Shown here: one piece after another, positions 18,583-26,343 of the stretch
Layout of the letters: each line of letters starts with the position of its first letter
Numbering within the stretch: position 1 is the stretch's first letter
Source: Kosakonia sp. H02
Lineage (GTDB): Bacteria; Pseudomonadota; Gammaproteobacteria; Enterobacterales; Enterobacteriaceae
Reading direction: 5' to 3'
Length of the DNA stretch: 64,000 bases
Assembly: GCA_030704225.1 (NCBI GenBank)
Contig: CP131915.1
Coordinates: 496,001-560,000, forward strand
Translations under genes and position numbers: made by a program
Notes under the pieces: generated by a model
Database searches by the model: none
Told to the model about the DNA's origin: nothing
Seen by the model: the letters and a program-made list of their open reading frames with translations, nothing else

Positions 18583-19113
18583 TCAGCCCCGCTTTCGCGG
18601 CATCATGCGCAGCAACGTATTGTCTTTGAAAATGTAATGGTGCAACAACGCAGCGGCGGTATGCAGGCCAATCACGAAGTAACCGAGCGTCGCCAGCAGT
18701 TCATGATATTCCTTTAATGTATCAACCAAATCAAAGTTAGCCTCGGCGGCATGCGGCATCACAATGCCAAAAGCAATCCATGGACCGCCACGGTTGTACA
18801 TCATCAGCAAGCCGAGGATCGGCAAGGCGATAAACAGCAGATAAATCACCAGATGACCGAGATGCGCGAGGCCGGTCATCATCGCAGAAGGTTTTGGTTC
18901 AATCGGCGGAGCCGGATTTTTCAGTCTGACCAGCAGGCGCGCCACCATCAGCACCAGAATCGAGATACCGCAGGAGACGTGAACGATGTTGAAGTATGGG
19001 CGGTAGCTGCGCGGCGCGAACCCACGAAACTCCATGGCGCAGTAAGCTCCAATCACCAACAGCGCCACCAGCCAGTGAATGGCAATTTGTAAGCGGGAAT
19101 AGTTGCTACGCAT
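18583..19113 (-). CDS. cybB: CybB, cytochrome b561 (superoxide:ubiquinone oxidoreductase)
   Basis: 176 residues, as in E. coli CybB. Four membrane helices with paired histidines: His13 of the opening QIAIHWLVALL, His45 of NIVHVSCG, and further histidines in helices 3 and 4. The inner-membrane diheme protein oxidises superoxide and passes the electron to ubiquinone. It is the conserved neighbour of gapC, in divergent orientation. Confidence 0.95.
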   Translation of the reverse strand: MRSNYSRLQIAIHWLVALLVIGAYCAMEFRGFAPRSYRPYFNIVHVSCGISILVLMVARLLVRLKNPAPPIEPKPSAMMTGLAHLGHLVIYLLFIALPILGLLMMYNRGGPWIAFGIVMPHAAEANFDLVDTLKEYHELLATLGYFVIGLHTAAALLHHYIFKDNTLLRMMPRKRG

Positions 19114-19303
19114 AAAAACACCTCAAACGAACGGATCGGCCTTCAACATAGCGAGCTTTGCTTAAAAATTCATTAAGTTTTCTTTATCGTTTTTCAGCAA
19201 CTTAGCCTTTGATGAATGCTATTTATTTGCCCAATACCGTGAGCCAGGTTATCACTGATCTAATGCAAAACAATGAGTGGCGACATCCAGACAGGAGTAA
19301 ATC

Positions 19304-20305
19304 ATGAGTAAAATTGGCATCAACGGGTTTGGTCGTATTGGCCGCCTGGTATTACGACGTTTGCTGGAAACCAACAGCGGCGCGGAAGTGGTGGCGATCA
19401 ATGACCTGACTTCCCCCAAAGTCCTGGCCTATTTGTTGAAGCATGATTCGAACTATGGCCCTTTCCCCTGGAGCGTGGATTTTACCGAAGATGCCCTGAT
19501 CGTCGACGGCAAAACCATCACCGTGTATGCCGAAAAAGAGGCGAAACATATTCCGTGGCGCAGCGCCGGAGCGGAGATCATTATCGAATCGACGGGTTTC
19601 TATACCTCACGCGAGAAAGCGCAGGCGCACATTGAGGCCGGCGCGACAAAAGTGCTGATCTCGGCGCCTGCCGGCGAGATGAAAACCGTGGTGTATAACG
19701 TCAATGACGACACTATCGATGCGCAGGACACGATTATTTCCGTGGCGTCCTGCACCACAAACTGCCTGGCGCCAATGGCGAAAGCCCTGCATGACAGCTT
19801 TGGTATTAAAGCAGGCACCATGACCACCATTCACGCTTATACCGGCACGCAAGCGTTGGTCGATGGCCCGCGAGGCAAAGACCTGCGGGCGTCGCGCGCG
19901 GCGGCGGAAAATATCATTCCTCACACCACCGGCGCGGCGAAAGCCATTGGCCTGGTGATCCCGGCGCTGAGCGGTAAGTTAAAAGGCCATGCCCAGCGCG
20001 TGCCGGTGAAAACCGGTTCCGTTACCGAACTGGTGTCGATTTTAGAGAAAAAAGTAACCGTGGATGAGATCCACCAGGCGCTGAAAAACGCCACGGATAA
20101 CAACGAATCGTTCGGTTACACCGATGACGATATTGTCTCTTCCGATGTGATTGGCAGTCAGTTTGGTTCGGTGTTTGATGCCACGCAGACCGAAATCACC
20201 GAAGTGGGCGATATTCAGTTGGTCAAAACCGTTGCCTGGTATGACAACGAATACGGTTTTGTCACCCAACTGGTGCGGGTGCTGGAGAAATTTCGCGCGC
20301 TTTAA
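19304..20305 (+). CDS. gapC: GapC, glyceraldehyde-3-phosphate dehydrogenase (intact)
   Basis: 333 residues, full length. NAD-binding [10 protein letters not shown] at the N-terminus, Asp34 (in AINDL) favouring NAD+ over NADP+, catalytic Cys150 in SCTTNCLAP and His177 in TIHAYT. In E. coli K-12 gapC at this locus is a broken pseudogene, whereas this copy has no frameshift. It is a second GAPDH besides the housekeeping gapA. It starts after an AGGAGTA ribosome site. An alpha/beta-hydrolase gene follows 48 bp later and may be cotranscribed. Confidence 0.96.
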   Translation: MSKIGINGFGRIGRLVLRRLLETNSGAEVVAINDLTSPKVLAYLLKHDSNYGPFPWSVDFTEDALIVDGKTITVYAEKEAKHIPWRSAGAEIIIESTGFYTSREKAQAHIEAGATKVLISAPAGEMKTVVYNVNDDTIDAQDTIISVASCTTNCLAPMAKALHDSFGIKAGTMTTIHAYTGTQALVDGPRGKDLRASRAAAENIIPHTTGAAKAIGLVIPALSGKLKGHAQRVPVKTGSVTELVSILEKKVTVDEIHQALKNATDNNESFGYTDDDIVSSDVIGSQFGSVFDATQTEITEVGDIQLVKTVAWYDNEYGFVTQLVRVLEKFRAL

Positions 20306-20353
20306 CGTTCTGCCGGTTGGCGTTATGCAATTTTGGGATTTTGGAGATACGGT

Positions 20354-21280
20354 GTGCAAAACCTCACCCCGGAAAAGTTATTGAAATTAATGGACGAGGC
20401 GGTGCAGCGCGCCACCACCTTTCCCGTCTGGCCGCAGGGAGAAGCACCAGGCGCCCGCGTCAGTCCGGTCCGTTTTCAGCTTGAAGAAAAACACACGGGT
20501 CCCTCGCCTTTTGACCGCTCCGTCACCGGCGTTCGCGCGCCGGAAATTACCGTCTACGCACCGCGAAACCCAAATGGCGTCGGCATCCTGGTGACGCCTG
20601 GCGGCTCCTATCGTCGCGTCGTGTTAGATAAAGAAGGCAGCGCACTGGCACCCGTTTTCACGGCGCGAGGCTACACCTTATTCGTGATGACCTACCGTTT
20701 TCCGGCTGACGGACACGAAGAAGGCGCAGATGCGCCGCTGGCCGATGTGCAGCGCGCCATGCGGGTTATCCGCGCGCGGGCTGAAGAGTGGCGCATCGAT
20801 CCTGCACGTCTCGGCATTATGGGGTTTTCCGCAGGCGGCCACGTGGCGGCAAGCCTCGGGACGCGCTATCACGAACAGGTTTACCCTCCACTTGATGCGA
20901 TGGATGAACAGAGCGCCCGCCCGGCGTTTATGGCGCTGGTTTACCCGGTTATCACTATGCACGCCGAGATTGATCACCCAATGTCACGCCAGCAACTGAT
21001 TGGCGATACGCCTTCTGAGGAACAGATCCGCCGCTATTCTGCCGAGCAAAGGGCGACGCGCGAGACGCCACCGACGTTTTTGCTCCATGCGGTGGACGAT
21101 CCGGCGGTCAACGTGGAAAACAGCGTGGTAATGTTCAGCGCCCTGCGCCGCCTTGGCGTGCCGGTGGAAATGCATCTGTTTGAGCGGGGAGAACACGGTT
21201 TCGGCATTCGCGATGCGCTGGGATTACCGGTGGCGATTTGGCCAGAGTTGATGATGGCGTGGATAGCGACAAAAGTGTGA
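20354..21280 (+). CDS. Alpha/beta-hydrolase (esterase/lipase, HSL-like)
   Basis: 308 residues from a GTG at 20354, chosen because GGAG stands seven bases before it; a TTG at 20333 lacks a ribosome site. The fold is that of BD-FAE/xylan-esterase-like enzymes: an oxyanion strand GILVTPGGSYRRV, a nucleophile elbow GFSAGGH, an acid in HAVDDPAVNVENS and a C-terminal His in ERGEHGFG. There is no signal peptide, so it is cytoplasmic. It could hydrolyse acetylated sugars or another small ester. It probably shares the gapC transcript. Confidence 0.85.
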   Translation: MQNLTPEKLLKLMDEAVQRATTFPVWPQGEAPGARVSPVRFQLEEKHTGPSPFDRSVTGVRAPEITVYAPRNPNGVGILVTPGGSYRRVVLDKEGSALAPVFTARGYTLFVMTYRFPADGHEEGADAPLADVQRAMRVIRARAEEWRIDPARLGIMGFSAGGHVAASLGTRYHEQVYPPLDAMDEQSARPAFMALVYPVITMHAEIDHPMSRQQLIGDTPSEEQIRRYSAEQRATRETPPTFLLHAVDDPAVNVENSVVMFSALRRLGVPVEMHLFERGEHGFGIRDALGLPVAIWPELMMAWIATKV

Positions 21281-21285
21281 AACGC

Positions 21286-21306
21286 GCCCCCGACTGATGC
21301 GGGGGC
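21286..21306 (+). terminator. Terminator after the hydrolase gene, convergent with aldA
   Basis: Stem GCCCCCG/CGGGGGC with a 7-nt loop, followed by ACAGTTTT on the plus strand. It lies in the 33-bp gap between the convergent hydrolase and aldA genes. Confidence 0.7.
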
Positions 21307-21313
21307 ACAGTTT

Positions 21314-22753
21314 TCAGGATTGCAGATAAACCATCTGCGTTTGCAGATACTCATTCAGGCCGTGGCGTCCATCCGCCCCGCCGATACCCGATTTACGCCA
21401 GCCAGCATGGAAGCCTTGCATCGCTTCGAAGTTCTCGCGGTTGATATAGGTTTCGCCAAATTTCAATCCGCGCACCGCTTTCATGGCGCTATTCAGATCG
21501 CGGGTGTAGACCGATGACGTCAGCCCGTAATCGCTGTCATTGGCCATCGCCAGCGCCTCATCAAGGGTATCGAACGCGACCACCGGCAGCACCGGGCCGA
21601 AGGTCTCTTCATGCATGATCGCCATCTCCTGTTTGACATCCAACAGCAGCGTTGGCGGGTAGAAATAACCTTTGCCTTCAACCGCCCTGCCGCCCAGCGC
21701 CACGCGCGCGCCTTCTGATACTGCACGCGCCACTTTCTGCTCGACGCGCTCGAGCGCAGCGGCATTGATCAGCGGCCCCATCGCAATATCGCTACGCTGT
21801 GCCGGGTCGCCAAACTGCACCGCTTTCATCGCCTCGCCAAGACGGTTTACAAACCGATCGTAAATGCCTTTTTGCACATAGACGCGCTCGGCGCAGTTAC
21901 ACACCTGCCCGGTGTTGATCACGCGGGAATCGACAATCGCTTTTATCGCCAGTTCCAGATCGGCATCGTCCAGCACAATCGCTGGCGCTTTTCCGCCCAG
22001 TTCAAGGCACACTTTGGTGATGTTTTTCGCCGCTGCGGCCATGATTTTTTCGCCCGCGACGACGCTTCCGGTCATGCTGACCATCGCCACTTTCGGGTTG
22101 CCCGCCAGCTCCTGGCCCACGGTTTCCCCGCGCCCGAGCACCAGGTTAAAGACACCTTTCGGTAGGCCGACCTGCTCGACGATTTTGGCAAAGGCCACGG
22201 CGTTATTCGGCGTAAATTCACTCGGCTTGATAACAATCGTATTGCCCGTAATTAATGCTGGCGCCATTTTGCGGGCAATCAGGAAGAACGGAAAGTTCCA
22301 CGGCAGAATGCCGGTAGTGACGCCCAGCGGACGTTTAAAGACAAAGATATTTTCGTTGGGGCGATCGCTTTGCAGGATCTCACCTTCATAGCGGCGCGCC
22401 CACTCGGCCATATAGTCGATGTAATCGGCGGTAAAGGAGACTTCCACGTCCGCCAGTTGCTGGATTTTGCCGCCTTCGGCAACGATTAAGGCGCTTATCT
22501 CGCGGGCATTTTCGCGGATCCCGGCTGCGATTTTGCGCAGCCAACCAGCGCGCTCAATGGCCGGTAGCGCTTCCCACGCGGGCTGAGCGCGTTCAGCGGC
22601 GTCGATGGCGTTACGGGCATCTTCCGCGCTGCCGTCGGGAATGCGCGACAGGATCTCCTCCGTCGCGGGGTTAACGACATCGAGCCATTTATCGCCCTGC
22701 CAGCTAACGAATTGCCCATCGATAAACATCGGGTGTTGTACGGGTGCCGTCAT
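21314..22753 (-). CDS. aldA: AldA, NAD-dependent lactaldehyde/glycolaldehyde dehydrogenase
   Basis: 479 residues from the ATG at 22753, as in E. coli; an 11-codon upstream extension has no family support. ALDH motifs: PWNFPFFLIARK (cofactor site), Glu in LELGGKAPAIV, and the catalytic cysteine in NTGQVCNCAERVY. AldA oxidises L-lactaldehyde and glycolaldehyde made during fucose, rhamnose and glycol metabolism. It keeps the E. coli neighbourhood gapC-aldA-ydcF. Confidence 0.97.
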   Translation of the reverse strand: MTAPVQHPMFIDGQFVSWQGDKWLDVVNPATEEILSRIPDGSAEDARNAIDAAERAQPAWEALPAIERAGWLRKIAAGIRENAREISALIVAEGGKIQQLADVEVSFTADYIDYMAEWARRYEGEILQSDRPNENIFVFKRPLGVTTGILPWNFPFFLIARKMAPALITGNTIVIKPSEFTPNNAVAFAKIVEQVGLPKGVFNLVLGRGETVGQELAGNPKVAMVSMTGSVVAGEKIMAAAAKNITKVCLELGGKAPAIVLDDADLELAIKAIVDSRVINTGQVCNCAERVYVQKGIYDRFVNRLGEAMKAVQFGDPAQRSDIAMGPLINAAALERVEQKVARAVSEGARVALGGRAVEGKGYFYPPTLLLDVKQEMAIMHEETFGPVLPVVAFDTLDEALAMANDSDYGLTSSVYTRDLNSAMKAVRGLKFGETYINRENFEAMQGFHAGWRKSGIGGADGRHGLNEYLQTQMVYLQS

Positions 22754-22912
22754 AACCTGCTCCTGTAATAGCATTGTTTTTAACAAGTGAATTCGCTGTT
22801 AAAAATTTATCTTTATGCGGCAGATTGCCCAGGTTCAGAGGCGGCTTTTGTGAGAGAACGCATAAAAGCGCAGTGAAAAGAGAACAAAAAAATAACAAGA
22901 CGCGCGGACGAA

Positions 22913-22948
22913 ATGCCCGTTTGCGCTGCGGCTGGCGCAAACGGGCAT
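22913..22948 (-). terminator. Strong hairpin downstream of ydcF
   Basis: A 14-bp perfect stem (22913-22926 with 22935-22948) and 8-nt loop, six bases after the ydcF stop. On the minus strand it is followed by TTCGTCC rather than a clean T-run, so it may act as a transcript-end stabiliser as well as a terminator. Confidence 0.6.
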
Positions 22949-22954
22949 TGCGGG

Positions 22955-23758
22955 TTACAGCGAGCGGAAGGACATCGCTTCGGCGAGGGTCTGATCATTG
23001 CGTAAGCGTTGCCAGGCGTCTTCGATATGCTCCGGAAAATCAACGTGAACCAGGTAATCGCGACCATTGGGTCCGTAGCCGTTGGCGTCATCACGCAGGC
23101 GAGGAATTTCCCCCAGCAGCAAAGAGAGATAGCGCTCAACCGGCCACAAACCGCGCTGGTGCGGATGAAACGCCAGCCCCTTCGGCGTGTTAATTAATCG
23201 CGGCGTAAAACCTGGCCAGCTTAGCCAGTGCGGCGCGTCCGTACACTGCTGGCTCAGGCGGGCAAACGTCGCCATAGTGCGCCGCTGCATCGTCGGGTCT
23301 TGCACCACCACCACGGTTTTCGGTTTTATCGCCTGCGAGATCAACATATCAATGCTGAAACGGGCATTTTCCCCGCAGTTAGTCGAGCGATCTTCTATCA
23401 GGATCTGTTTGTCGTTCAGATGCCAGAACTGGCGGGCAATATCGGCGAGGATCGCCGCTTCACGCCGCCCGGTGGTACGAATCACGTTATAACGCGGATG
23501 GCGGGCAATCGCCGAATAGAGAAAGGTCGTCGAGTGGCCCACGCCGCCGCTGATCAGCAAGGGTGTTTTCTGCGCGGCTGCCAGCCCGCAGGCAGCTTCA
23601 ATGGTCGGAATGACGGCGTTACCCGCCAGGATCACCATATCCGCACGCACCGGTGCCGGTTTACCGGTGAAATCATTCTGCGCCAGCCATGCACCAAGCG
23701 CGTTCGCCGCGGCCAGCGTTGGCTCGGGCAAGGCGGGAAATGTTGTTTGCAGCATCAA
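22955..23758 (-). CDS. ydcF: YdcF, DUF218-domain protein
   Basis: 267 residues, similar to E. coli YdcF (266 aa), a soluble DUF218 protein reported to bind S-adenosylmethionine in its crystal structure; its function is unknown. Visible DUF218 features: MVILAGNAVIPTIEAA, the glycine-rich LLISGGVGHST, the EDRSTNCGENARFS segment and the VVVQDPTMQRRT strand. No signal peptide, unlike membrane DUF218 proteins such as ElyC. A GGAGG ribosome site precedes the start. Confidence 0.93.
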   Translation of the reverse strand: MMLQTTFPALPEPTLAAANALGAWLAQNDFTGKPAPVRADMVILAGNAVIPTIEAACGLAAAQKTPLLISGGVGHSTTFLYSAIARHPRYNVIRTTGRREAAILADIARQFWHLNDKQILIEDRSTNCGENARFSIDMLISQAIKPKTVVVVQDPTMQRRTMATFARLSQQCTDAPHWLSWPGFTPRLINTPKGLAFHPHQRGLWPVERYLSLLLGEIPRLRDDANGYGPNGRDYLVHVDFPEHIEDAWQRLRNDQTLAEAMSFRSL

Positions 23759-23934
23759 AACCTCCTTCGCTTACTCTGTACAGACTACCCGGCTCACACG
23801 CCCTGAACAGGGGATCACTCTGAATCCTGTTCATGTAAGTTTCTGTAACTCCATTGATATACTGCTTTCACGCGTTGCCAACTTGGCATAAAGGGCGGAA
23901 TTTTCTGTGACGTTGTCACTAACATAATATTAAA

Positions 23935-23961
23935 GGCGCTGCCGTGTTTAGCGGCAGCGCC
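23935..23961 (-). terminator. Terminator of the ShoB-like toxin mRNA
   Basis: 10-bp perfect stem GGCGCTGCCG/CGGCAGCGCC with a 7-nt loop, then TTTAATATT on the minus strand, 20 bp after the toxin stop codon. Confidence 0.8.
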
Positions 23962-23980
23962 TTAGTTACGTTTTCAATCG

Positions 23981-24061
23981 TTACAGGAACGAAAGAATCA
24001 GCTGTAACACAGCAATGATGATTTCGAGAGCGCGCTTAACGTATTCGCGATTAAACATCAT
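23981..24061 (-). CDS. shoB: ShoB-like type I toxin (26-residue membrane peptide)
   Basis: ATG at 24061, stop at 23981. The 26-residue product has a short polar, basic N-terminus (MMFNREYVKRALE) followed by a hydrophobic helix IIIAVLQLILSFL. E. coli ShoB, also 26 residues, has the same length, the K-R pair at positions 9-10 and the almost identical tail IIIAVLQLILLFL. ShoB depolarises the inner membrane when overproduced and is silenced by the divergent sRNA OhsC. The ribosome site is AGGG, seven bases before the start. A long structured leader (about 180 nt) lies upstream and a terminator downstream. In E. coli K-12 shoB lies elsewhere; here it is between ydcF and an efflux operon. Confidence 0.85.
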   Translation of the reverse strand: MMFNREYVKRALEIIIAVLQLILSFL

Positions 24062-24132
24062 CCGTTTTCCCTAACGGGAAGGAGCCGCACGGACAGGTTC
24101 TAACATTCCCCCGAATCTGCACGACATATTTT

Positions 24133-24152
24133 GTCGAAATATGGTGAGCGCC
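24133..24152 (-). promoter_or_regulatory. Antitoxin-RNA pairing site in the shoB leader
   Basis: A 20-bp element matching 19/20 positions with 24359-24378 in the same orientation. Because the toxin mRNA is read from the minus strand and the sRNA from the plus strand, the two transcripts are complementary over these bases. It lies about 70 nt upstream of the toxin start codon. Confidence 0.75.
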
Positions 24153-24239
24153 CCTTCCAAGCCTGAACCCTGCCAGCACTACCTGTTACAGCGAGGGAAA
24201 TCCTTTTGCCCTGGCTTGAATAACGCTAACCACTTCAAC

Positions 24240-24270
24240 GCGTGGCATTGTATCTCAATAAAACCGCATC
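24240..24270 (-). promoter_or_regulatory. Candidate promoter of the shoB-like mRNA
   Basis: On the minus strand a TACAAT -10 (24252-24247) stands 17 bp after a poor TTTTTG -35. Transcription would start near 24240, giving a leader of about 180 nt that contains the pairing site at 24133-24152. Confidence 0.45.
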
Positions 24271-24322
24271 AAAAATAGTGGATTACCTAATAAAAAAACT
24301 AAGCTATAGCTTAATAAAATAC

Positions 24323-24351
24323 TTAACCATCGCTGACTCTTGCGTTATCTT
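24323..24351 (+). promoter_or_regulatory. Candidate promoter of the antitoxin sRNA
   Basis: TTAACC (24323-24328), a 17-bp spacer, TATCTT (24346-24351). The predicted start near 24358 coincides with the first base of the complementary element. Confidence 0.5.
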
Positions 24352-24357
24352 AACCCC

Positions 24358-24475
24358 CGTCGAAATATGGTGATCGCCTAAATTTTTACGCGATTCATGA
24401 ATACGGTTTAACAGATTCCTCACTAGCTTCTGTGAGACCGAAGAAAACCCCAGCCCTTGTAGCTGGGGTTTTTTT
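24358..24475 (+). ncRNA. ohsC: Divergent antitoxin-like sRNA (OhsC-type)
   Basis: Predicted RNA of about 118 nt. Its 5' end carries the 20-nt element complementary to the leader of the ShoB-like mRNA (19 Watson-Crick matches, one mismatch). Its 3' end is a strong Rho-independent terminator (AACCCCAGC/GCTGGGGTT, T7). The divergent position and a single short complementary block away from the toxin ORF are the shoB/ohsC design. Sequence identity with E. coli OhsC was not checked, so the symbol is by analogy. Confidence 0.7.
24446..24475 (+). terminator. Terminator of the antitoxin sRNA
   Basis: 9-bp stem (24446-24454 / 24462-24470), 7-nt loop, uninterrupted run of seven T (24469-24475). Confidence 0.9.
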
Positions 24476-24609
24476 ATGGCTGCGGCATAGGCAGCACGCG
24501 ACGAGAGGATAACTTGATCTATATTTTCTTATGCACTTGCAATGCATTTATCGGCACACGTAGAATCGTTAGCCCCCTAACTATTTAGTCAGATAATCTT
24601 TAGGACTTC

Positions 24610-24672
24610 ATGAATAACCGCAACTTTTGCTTTTATCCTCTGCGCTCGTCTCCCTGTGAGGCCAAAAAGTAA
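24610..24672 (+). CDS. Possible 20-residue leader peptide of the efflux operon
   Basis: ATG at 24610, preceded by TTAGGA (spacing about five), encodes a 20-residue peptide with the arginine/cysteine/proline-rich sequence NNRNFCFYPLRSSPCEAKK after Met. Its TAA stop shares its last base with the ATG of the MFS gene (TAATG at 24670-24674). The ribosome site is better than the one directly in front of the MFS start, so translation of the pump may depend on this ORF by reinitiation. No homolog is known to me, and a chance ORF cannot be excluded. Confidence 0.45.
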   Translation: MNNRNFCFYPLRSSPCEAKK

Positions 24673-26324
24673 TGCGTTTGCCGAAAAGCGATCCCTACGC
24701 GCCGCGCGACTGGGCTGCCCACGAAAAACCGATGTTGTTGGGTTCCCCTTCCACGCCGTGGCACAGCACACCGCGACGCATTGCCTACGGCATTGTTGGT
24801 CTGCTTGTCAGCCTGACCGGCGCGCTCGGCAATGCGATGGTGACGGCGAACTTGCAAAACCTGCAAGGCACTTTTGCTGCCTGGTCGACGGAGATCGCCT
24901 GGCTACCGGCGGTGTACGTAATGACCAACGTGTCTATCAACCTGTTGCTGGTGAAATTTCGCCAGCAGTATGGTTTACGTGCCTTTACCGAAGGTTTCCT
25001 GGTGCTCTATGTGCTGGTGACCTTCCTGCACCTGTTTATTAACGATCTCAGTTCCGCCCTGTTTGTGCGTGGCGCGCACGGCATGGTAGCGGCGGCACTC
25101 AGCTCGCTTGGGATCTATTACCAGATTCAGGCCTGGCCGGCGAAACACCGCTTAAAAGCGTTAACCATTGGCATTACTGGCTCGACGCTGGCGATCCCCA
25201 TTGCCCGCCTGTTCTCCACGGAACTCCTGGAACTGAATGAGTGGCGCGGCCTGTATCTGTTTGAACTCGGGCTGGCGATGATTTCACTCGGCTGCGTGAT
25301 TGCCCTGAAGCTGCCGCCGGGCGATCGCAAAAAAGTCTTTGAAAAGAAAGATTTCATTACCTTCTTCCTGCTCGCGCCCGGCATGGCTCTGCTCTGCGCG
25401 GTGTTGTCGCTCGGGCGTCTCGACTGGTGGTTTGAAGCGCCGTGGATTGGCTGGTCGCTGGCGGGTTCGCTGGTGTTAATTGTCTCGGCCATTGTCTTTG
25501 AGCACAACCGCAAAAACCCACTGCTCAATACCCGCTGGCTCTCCAGCGGCAGTATTGTGCGCCTCGGGCTGATTATGCTGCTTATTCGTATCGTGCTTGC
25601 CGAGCAGAACACTGGCATTTTTGGCTGGCTGCAATATGTCGGCCTGCAAAACGAGCAGATGACGCGGCTGGCGTGGTCGATTCTGGCAGGGATTATTTGC
25701 GGGATTGTCGCCAGTTGCCTGACGATCAAACCCCAGCGGCTGGCGTGGCCGATTGTCACTTCGCTGGCGCTGATGATTATCGCCTCGCTGATGGACAGCC
25801 ACTCAACCAGCCTGACGCGCCCGGACCAGTTAATGTTCAGCCAGTTTCTGTTCGGCTTTGCCAGCGCGTTTTTTATCGCCCCGGCGATGCTGGCAGGTAT
25901 CGGCGGCGTCATCGCCGAGCCGCGTAACCTGGTCAGTTTTTCGGTGCTGTTTGGCATGAGCCAGAATATCGGTGGCCTGTTAGGTTCCGCCATTCTTGGC
26001 ACCTTCCAGATCTGGCGCGAAAAATACCACTCTAATTTGCTGGCGGATCAGCTCACCACCCTTAACCCGGTAGTGAATGAACGCCTGCAACTCTATAGCC
26101 AGATGTACCAAAGCATGATCGGCGACAGTTCATTATTGAGCACGCAAGCGGTGACCCAGTTGCAAACTGTTTCCACGCTGGAGGCGAATATTCTGGCTTA
26201 TAACGATACTTACTTGCTGACGGCAAGCGTTGCTGCCGCCACGCTGTTATGGATTTTGTGGCGCTTGTTGCGTCTGCGTATTACCGCCCGTCTTGCACTG
26301 AAACGCGCGACAGGAAATAAATGA
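24672..26324 (+). CDS. MFS (DHA2-like) drug/metabolite efflux pump, inner-membrane subunit
   Basis: 550 residues, about 14 hydrophobic helices, starting with a 40-residue cytoplasmic segment. The general plan is that of DHA2 exporters (EmrB-like) working with an HlyD-family adaptor, although the classical helix-5 motif is modified (GITGSTLAIPIARL). The next two genes supply the adaptor and the outer-membrane channel, so the three should form an envelope-spanning tripartite pump. No regulator gene is adjacent. E. coli K-12 has no counterpart between ydcF and hrpA. Confidence 0.87.
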   Translation: MRLPKSDPYAPRDWAAHEKPMLLGSPSTPWHSTPRRIAYGIVGLLVSLTGALGNAMVTANLQNLQGTFAAWSTEIAWLPAVYVMTNVSINLLLVKFRQQYGLRAFTEGFLVLYVLVTFLHLFINDLSSALFVRGAHGMVAAALSSLGIYYQIQAWPAKHRLKALTIGITGSTLAIPIARLFSTELLELNEWRGLYLFELGLAMISLGCVIALKLPPGDRKKVFEKKDFITFFLLAPGMALLCAVLSLGRLDWWFEAPWIGWSLAGSLVLIVSAIVFEHNRKNPLLNTRWLSSGSIVRLGLIMLLIRIVLAEQNTGIFGWLQYVGLQNEQMTRLAWSILAGIICGIVASCLTIKPQRLAWPIVTSLALMIIASLMDSHSTSLTRPDQLMFSQFLFGFASAFFIAPAMLAGIGGVIAEPRNLVSFSVLFGMSQNIGGLLGSAILGTFQIWREKYHSNLLADQLTTLNPVVNERLQLYSQMYQSMIGDSSLLSTQAVTQLQTVSTLEANILAYNDTYLLTASVAAATLLWILWRLLRLRITARLALKRATGNK

Positions 26325-26343
26325 TGATGTTAGTGGAGTCTCT

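Noticed and set aside
24133..24378. The repeated 20-mer as a CRISPR-like or transposon repeat
   Set aside because: Only two copies 226 bp apart, no regular spacing and no further copies; the divergent toxin/sRNA layout explains them.
23759..24600. A hokB/mokB/sokB locus near ydcF/trg as in E. coli
   Set aside because: No Hok-like peptide (about 50 residues with the conserved cysteines) is readable here; the small toxin found is ShoB-like instead.
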